Shown here one piece after another: positions 59,626 through 64,000 of a stretch of 64,000 nucleotides of DNA. The notes beneath the pieces are model-generated. The model was not told where the DNA came from and did not search any database. It was given only the letters and a program-made list of their open reading frames with translations. Position 1 is the stretch's first letter, and every line of letters starts with the position of its first letter. Made by a program: the position numbers and the translations under genes. The DNA is from Flavobacterium piscisymbiosum (GTDB lineage: Bacteria; Bacteroidota; Bacteroidia; Flavobacteriales; Flavobacteriaceae). The stretch lies in assembly GCF_020905295.1 (NCBI RefSeq), contig NZ_JAJJMM010000001.1, positions 2,914,001-2,978,000 on the forward strand. The letters are read 5' to 3'.

Positions 59626-59798
59626 GCATTCGCCGAAATAATATTAAGCAGCTTGTATTGTAGCGATATAAGTACATAAAAGTTGAAAATAATATTTGGT
59701 TTTAGCTGAATATTAGTGAATTATAAAAAGGTTTTATATTAGGCTTGCCCCTTTTAGTTGTGAGTAAAAATTAAAAGAAATAAAAAAAATAGAATAGT

Positions 59799-61415
59799 AT
59801 GTCTGGATTATTGGCTGTTATTGGTAAAGGAAAAGACCCGCAACTTGTAAAAGAGCTTTCTTCAAGAATGTCGCATCGTGGTCCTGATGAAAGTGATTTG
59901 CACATTATGGAAAATGGCAGTATTATTTGCCATGAGAGCCTGTCAATTATTGATCTTAAATCAGGTAAACAACCTATTCAGGGGACAAATAAAGCCTGGA
60001 TGGTGCATGACGGAGAAATTTATAACTACCAGGAATTAAAAGACACGGTTTTAAAAGAGCATACTTTTAGAACAAAATCAGATTCTGAAGTAATCGTGCA
60101 TTTGTACGAAGAATTTGGATACAAGTTTTGTAATATGCTTGATGGTGATTTTGCTTTTGTGATTATCGATGGTGATAATTATATCGCAGCAAGAGATGCT
60201 GTTGGTGTTAAACCTTTATATTACGGACTGGACGAGAGAGGAAGAATTTATTTTTCTTCAGAAATGAAATCAATTGCAGATCAGTGTAAGTCATTTTCGA
60301 CTTTTCCTCCGGGACATTATTATACCGGTAAAACAGGTTTCGTAAAATATTATAATCCGGAGTACGAAGATCATTCGAATGCGAATAAATCTTTAGATCT
60401 TGATTTGGTTCGTGAATCATTAATCGATGCTACACGTAAACGTTTAATGAGCGAAGTTCCTGTTGGTGTATTGCTTTCAGGAGGTTTAGATTCATCCTTA
60501 ACATCTGCGATTGCATCCCGAATATTAAAAGATAACGGACAAAAACTACATTCGTTTTCTATTGGTTTAGATGCGAATTCGCCTGATAATGCTGTGGCAA
60601 GAAAAGCCGCTGAATTTTTAGGAACAGAGCATCACGAAATACATTTTACGGTAGAAGAAGGCGTAGCTATTTTAGAAAAAGTAATTTATCATATCGAGAC
60701 TTACGATATCATTTCAGTAAGATCCGGAGTTCCAATGTATTTATTATCGAAAGCCATAGCCGATCAGGGAATAAAAGTAATTCTTTCCGGTGAAGGCGCT
60801 GATGAGGTTTTTGGAGGTCATTTGTATTTTAGAAATGCACCATCAGCAGAAGAATTTCAGGATGAAACTATCGAAAGGGTACAGAAGTTATTTACTGCCG
60901 ATTTATTACGTGCCGATAAAACAACAATGGCGCACGGACTAGAAGCCAGAATTCCGTTTTTAGACAAAGATTTTTTAGATGTTGCCATTCGAATTAAAAC
61001 CGAAGAAAAGCAGCCCAAAACATACGATGGTATAGAGAAATATATTTTAAGAAAAGCATTCGATACAACTGAAAATCCCTATTTGCCTGCTGAAGTTTTA
61101 TGGAGACAAAAAGAACAGTTTTCTGATGGAGTAGGTTACAATTGGATCGACGAATTGATCAAGTACTGCGCAACACAGGTTTCAGACGAGCAATTGGCTG
61201 GAGCAAGTGCTGAATTTCCGTATAATTCGCCAACAACAAAAGAGGCTTATCTTTACAGATCTATTTTTCATAAATTTTATCCACAGGTTAGCGCCGCGCA
61301 AACCGTTCGAAAATGGATTCCGAAATGGCAGGAAAACCAAGATCCAAGCGGAAGAGCAAATGCCGCTCACGTAAAAGCAGATGTTGAAATTTCGAAAGCC
61401 GGAGTAACGGTTTAG
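59799..61415 (+). CDS. AsnB paralogue with degenerate glutaminase site
   Basis: A 538-residue protein with the AsnB layout. The synthetase half is intact: GVLLSGGLDSSLTSAIASR, LSGEGADEVFGGHLYF, RADKTTMAHGLEARIPFLDKDFLDVAI and WRQKEQFSDGVGYNWID. In the N-terminal half the nucleophile is lost (MSGLLAVIG, Ser2 for Cys), the Arg of SHERL is Ser47 (CHESL) and the Asn of ANGEIYN is Asp71 (HDGEIYN), while Asp95 (KSDSE) remains. It therefore should not hydrolyse glutamine and could use free ammonia, act with AsnB, or amidate something other than aspartate. It follows asnB but has its own promoter and terminator. Confidence 0.9.
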   Translation: MSGLLAVIGKGKDPQLVKELSSRMSHRGPDESDLHIMENGSIICHESLSIIDLKSGKQPIQGTNKAWMVHDGEIYNYQELKDTVLKEHTFRTKSDSEVIVHLYEEFGYKFCNMLDGDFAFVIIDGDNYIAARDAVGVKPLYYGLDERGRIYFSSEMKSIADQCKSFSTFPPGHYYTGKTGFVKYYNPEYEDHSNANKSLDLDLVRESLIDATRKRLMSEVPVGVLLSGGLDSSLTSAIASRILKDNGQKLHSFSIGLDANSPDNAVARKAAEFLGTEHHEIHFTVEEGVAILEKVIYHIETYDIISVRSGVPMYLLSKAIADQGIKVILSGEGADEVFGGHLYFRNAPSAEEFQDETIERVQKLFTADLLRADKTTMAHGLEARIPFLDKDFLDVAIRIKTEEKQPKTYDGIEKYILRKAFDTTENPYLPAEVLWRQKEQFSDGVGYNWIDELIKYCATQVSDEQLAGASAEFPYNSPTTKEAYLYRSIFHKFYPQVSAAQTVRKWIPKWQENQDPSGRANAAHVKADVEISKAGVTV

Positions 61416-61546
61416 TATTTCAAATTCTAATAAATAAATTCAAAATTCCAATTTGGAATCGAATAATAGGAATATGAAGCAACATTTCTAATTATAAAAT
61501 TTCAAAAAAATAAATTCTAAATTCCAGTTTTGGAAAGAAATAAAAG

Positions 61547-61588
61547 AATCCGAAAGAGCATTTAAAGTGCTTATTTCGGATTTTTTTT
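61547..61588 (+). terminator. Terminator after the asnB paralogue
   Basis: AATCCGAAA (61547-61555) pairs with TTTCGGATT (61574-61582), followed by a run of T. Confidence 0.85.
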
Positions 61589-61667
61589 ATGCCTGAATTT
61601 TAGCTTTACGGTTTGCCGTAAATTACTAAAAGTAAGTTAATGTTAATATCGTATTTAGGAAAAAAGC

Positions 61668-61675
61668 TATATTTG
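61668..61675 (+). promoter_or_regulatory. -7 promoter box for the M16 peptidase gene
   Basis: TATATTTG, a perfect TAnnTTTG, with leader of about 30 nt to the ATG at 61712. Confidence 0.65.
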
Positions 61676-61711
61676 ATTACCAAAAATTAACTAATACTTT
61701 AACTATAATCT

Positions 61712-64000
61712 ATGAGAAACTTACTATTTAGCAGCGTTTTATGCTGTTCTCTTGTTTCATTGTCTCCTGTTTATGCGCAGAAAAAGACAGAAGCCCCAAA
61801 ATACATTAAAAATGTCGAAGGTGTAAAAGAATATTCGTTGAATAACGGATTGAAAGTTCTTTTAATTCCGGATGCTTCGCAAAGCAATATGGTTGTAAAT
61901 ATTGTTTACAATGTAGGTTCCAGAAATGAAGGTTATGGCGAAAAAGGTATGGCGCATTTGCTGGAGCACATGCTTTTTAAAAGCACCAAAAATTTGGGAG
62001 ACATTAAAAAAATGCTTTCAGATAAAGGAGGAAATGCCAACGGAACGACTTGGCTGGACAGAACGAATTACTACGAAGTTTTTCCATCAAGTGATGAAAA
62101 CTTAAAATGGAGTATCGAAATGGAAGCAGATCGAATGATAAACGCGACTATTTTGCAGGCAGATTTATCTAAAGAGTTTTCAGTAGTAAGAAACGAGTTT
62201 GAAATAGGAGAGAATAATCCGGATCGCGTATTACAGGAAAGAATACTTTCGACGGCTTATTTGTGGCACAATTACGGAAATAGTACGATAGGAAGTAAAG
62301 AAGATATAGAAAGAGTAAAAGCAACTACGCTTAGGGCTTTTTACGAAAAGTATTATCAGCCTGACAATTCTACTTTAATAATTGCCGGTAAGTTTGATGA
62401 GCAAAAAGCGTTACAATATGTTGGGCAATATTTTGGAGCGATTCCAAAACCAAAAAGAGTTTTGGATAAAACATATACCGTTGAACCGGCGCAAGATGGT
62501 GAAAAATTTGTAGAACTTAACAGAGCTGGAGATAGTAAAAATATTGGAGCTGTGTATCATACAGCAGCTTATGTAGACAAGGATTATGCTGCAATTGATG
62601 CTTTGGGTGAGATTTTAACTTCGGATCCATCCGGATATTTGTATAAATCATTAATAGAGACTCAAAAAGTGTCTAGTGTTTATTATTGGCAGCCAACCAC
62701 CAGAGACGCAAGTTATGTGTATTTTGGCGTAGCGGTTCCTAATGATAAAGATATAAAAGCGACTAAAGAATTGGTAAGAACAGAGTTGGATAAAATTGCA
62801 ACGACTAAATATACTGATGAAGATGTAGCCAGAGCAAAAGCAAAAATTATAAAACAACTTGATGGTATAAAAAATAATACCATTTCGTTTGCTATAAATC
62901 TTACTGAAATTGTTGGAGCAGGAGATTACAGATTAGGGTTTTTATACAGAGATGTTGTCGAAAATCTAACCAAAGAAGATATACAAAGAGTTGCTGAGAA
63001 ATATTTTAGAAGCAACAATAGAACAGTTGGTATATTTATTCCGTCTAAGGATGAGCAAAGATTAAAACCTGTCGAATATACAGATGAGCAAATAGTAGCG
63101 GTAACAAAAGATTATAAAGGAAAAGCTTTAGAAAAAGAAGCTGCTTCATTTGAAGCTTCGATCAAAAATTTAAAACAAAATTTTGTAGAAGGAAAACTTA
63201 GTAACGGAGCAAAATATGGCTTAATCAAAAAAGAAATAAAAGGCGGAAAAGTTCAGGCTAGTTTTAAATTTCCGGTGAGTAACGAAAAAGATTTAGAGGG
63301 TAAAGGAGATATAGGATCTATTCTTGCTCAATTAATGAAAACAGGTACAAAAACCAGAACAAAAGAACAAATTAGTGATCAGTTAGATCAATTAAAATCA
63401 AGTATATACTTTGATTATTCAGGCCAGACTTTGTCAATCAACATTAATACTTACAAAGAAAGTTTTAAGGGGGTAATGGATATTTTGGGAGATTTGTTAG
63501 TGAATTCTACTTTTCCTGAAAATGAATTAACCAAAACGATCAATGAGTACAATACTTATTTAGAATCAAATCTTAATGATCCTCAGTCGATTGCTTTTAT
63601 CGAAGTTTCAAGATTAACATCAAATTATCCAAAAGGAAGTATTTTTTATACTTCGACAGTTCAGGAGCAAATTGATGCTTATAAAAAAATAAAACAATCT
63701 GAAATAGTTGATTTTTATACCAATATCTTTGGAGGAAATAATGGATTAGGAACTGTTGTTGGAGATTTAGATGCCAAAGAAACAGGACAAATTCTTGAAA
63801 ATACTTTTGGTAAATGGAATTCTAAGTCTAAATATGCTCTTGCTTTACCAACGTATTCAGAGACTAAAAAGATAGATAAAGATTATATTACTCCAGACAA
63901 GGAAAATGCGGTTGCAACGGGTAAAATTGCTTTTAAAATGAATTTGAAAAGCCCTGATTATCCTGCATTTGTAATGGCGAATGAAATTCTTGGAAGTGGT
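61712..64000 (+). CDS. M16 family zinc metallopeptidase, truncated by the window edge
   Basis: An open frame from ATG 61712 runs to the last base (763 codons). The signal peptide (LVSLSPVYAQ) is followed by the N-terminal M16 domain: YSLNNGLKVLLIPDASQSNMVVNIVYNVGSRNE, the inverted zinc motif GMAHLLEHMLFKST (HxxEH) and the third ligand Glu in EFSVVRNEFEIGE. An R/Y-type catalytic partner region sits around SPSGYLYKSLIE-like DPSGYLYKSLIETQKV. The second, usually inactive M16 half starts about residue 490 (FVEGKLSNGAKYGLIKKE) and its end is beyond the window. Predicted periplasmic; it degrades peptides. Confidence 0.92.
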   Translation, partial: MRNLLFSSVLCCSLVSLSPVYAQKKTEAPKYIKNVEGVKEYSLNNGLKVLLIPDASQSNMVVNIVYNVGSRNEGYGEKGMAHLLEHMLFKSTKNLGDIKKMLSDKGGNANGTTWLDRTNYYEVFPSSDENLKWSIEMEADRMINATILQADLSKEFSVVRNEFEIGENNPDRVLQERILSTAYLWHNYGNSTIGSKEDIERVKATTLRAFYEKYYQPDNSTLIIAGKFDEQKALQYVGQYFGAIPKPKRVLDKTYTVEPAQDGEKFVELNRAGDSKNIGAVYHTAAYVDKDYAAIDALGEILTSDPSGYLYKSLIETQKVSSVYYWQPTTRDASYVYFGVAVPNDKDIKATKELVRTELDKIATTKYTDEDVARAKAKIIKQLDGIKNNTISFAINLTEIVGAGDYRLGFLYRDVVENLTKEDIQRVAEKYFRSNNRTVGIFIPSKDEQRLKPVEYTDEQIVAVTKDYKGKALEKEAASFEASIKNLKQNFVEGKLSNGAKYGLIKKEIKGGKVQASFKFPVSNEKDLEGKGDIGSILAQLMKTGTKTRTKEQISDQLDQLKSSIYFDYSGQTLSININTYKESFKGVMDILGDLLVNSTFPENELTKTINEYNTYLESNLNDPQSIAFIEVSRLTSNYPKGSIFYTSTVQEQIDAYKKIKQSEIVDFYTNIFGGNNGLGTVVGDLDAKETGQILENTFGKWNSKSKYALALPTYSETKKIDKDYITPDKENAVATGKIAFKMNLKSPDYPAFVMANEILGSG

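Noticed and set aside
62651..62857. 68-residue minus-strand open frame
   Set aside because: It lies wholly within the M16 peptidase gene and has the composition of a reverse-strand shadow.

Overview
This 64 kb window reads as chromosomal DNA of a Flavobacterium-like member of the Bacteroidota. The evidence is A+T-rich coding sequence, many perfect Bacteroidota -7 promoter boxes (TAnnTTTG), A-rich ribosome-binding regions, occasional TTG starts, and family content typical of the group (DUF5723, DUF6515, DUF4350 and DUF4129 proteins, OprO/P-like porin, TonB-receptor-like barrels, the MoxR/DUF58/SpoIIM/RDD cluster). There is no rRNA, no tRNA that I can recognise, no transposase, no phage gene and no CRISPR array. 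Intergenic space is instead crowded with short dispersed repeats.

Layout. 1-7.1 kb: the end of nusB, yajC, peptidase T with a DUF1801 partner, then a minus-strand run of outer-membrane barrel, porin, DUF6515 protein and a formylglycine-generating-enzyme-like protein that keeps the copper cysteine pair. 7.4-13 kb: pyrD, a SatD/DUF3307 pair read from a promoter buried in a three-site palindromic operator array, HMG-CoA lyase, and a lipoprotein/DUF5723 pair. 13-17.7 kb: a 291-bp MITE-like element, guaB, and a TetR-controlled Tet(X)-like flavin monooxygenase. 17.9-31.3 kb: an L,D-transpeptidase, DUF4261 protein, S41 peptidase, NudK-like hydrolase, purA, fur, relA/spoT, a serine hydrolase, an SpoU methyltransferase, a DUF2167 protein and an alkaline-phosphatase-fold enzyme. 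31.4-39.3 kb: the MoxR-DUF58-DUF4350-DUF4129-SpoIIM operon with divergent RDD protein. 39.4-49.7 kb: a CsgG-like secreted protein, a PH-like protein, a TRIC-type channel and a surface-glycan cluster (FemAB-like transferase, DegT aminotransferase, Wzx-like flippase, four glycosyltransferases, FdtA-like ketoisomerase) that ends at ftsE. 50-57.2 kb: a large TPR protein, PhzF, a TonB-receptor-like barrel, a GNAT enzyme and a Gre-like protein. 57.8-64 kb: two tandem asparagine synthetase genes and an M16 peptidase cut by the window edge.

How the genes work together. Nucleotide synthesis and its control are well represented (pyrD, guaB, purA, relA/spoT). The envelope is the other main theme: porin, TonB-like barrels, flippase and glycosyltransferases, L,D-transpeptidase and FtsE. 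The FdtA-like isomerase and DegT aminotransferase could together make a dTDP-3-amino-3,6-dideoxyhexose for the local glycan.

The points most worth a second look are: (a) SatD, whose fold-level motifs resemble a nucleotide-cyclase palm fused to a helix-turn-helix, co-transcribed with a membrane protein behind three 18-bp palindromes at exact 28-bp spacing; (b) the second AsnB, which has lost the glutaminase cysteine and two glutamine-binding residues while keeping the synthetase site; (c) the tetR operator and hexanucleotide array around the Tet(X)-like gene; (d) repeats that act on genes: one lies in frame inside the DegT aminotransferase, and another places promoter-like TACCTTT boxes just before three start codons.
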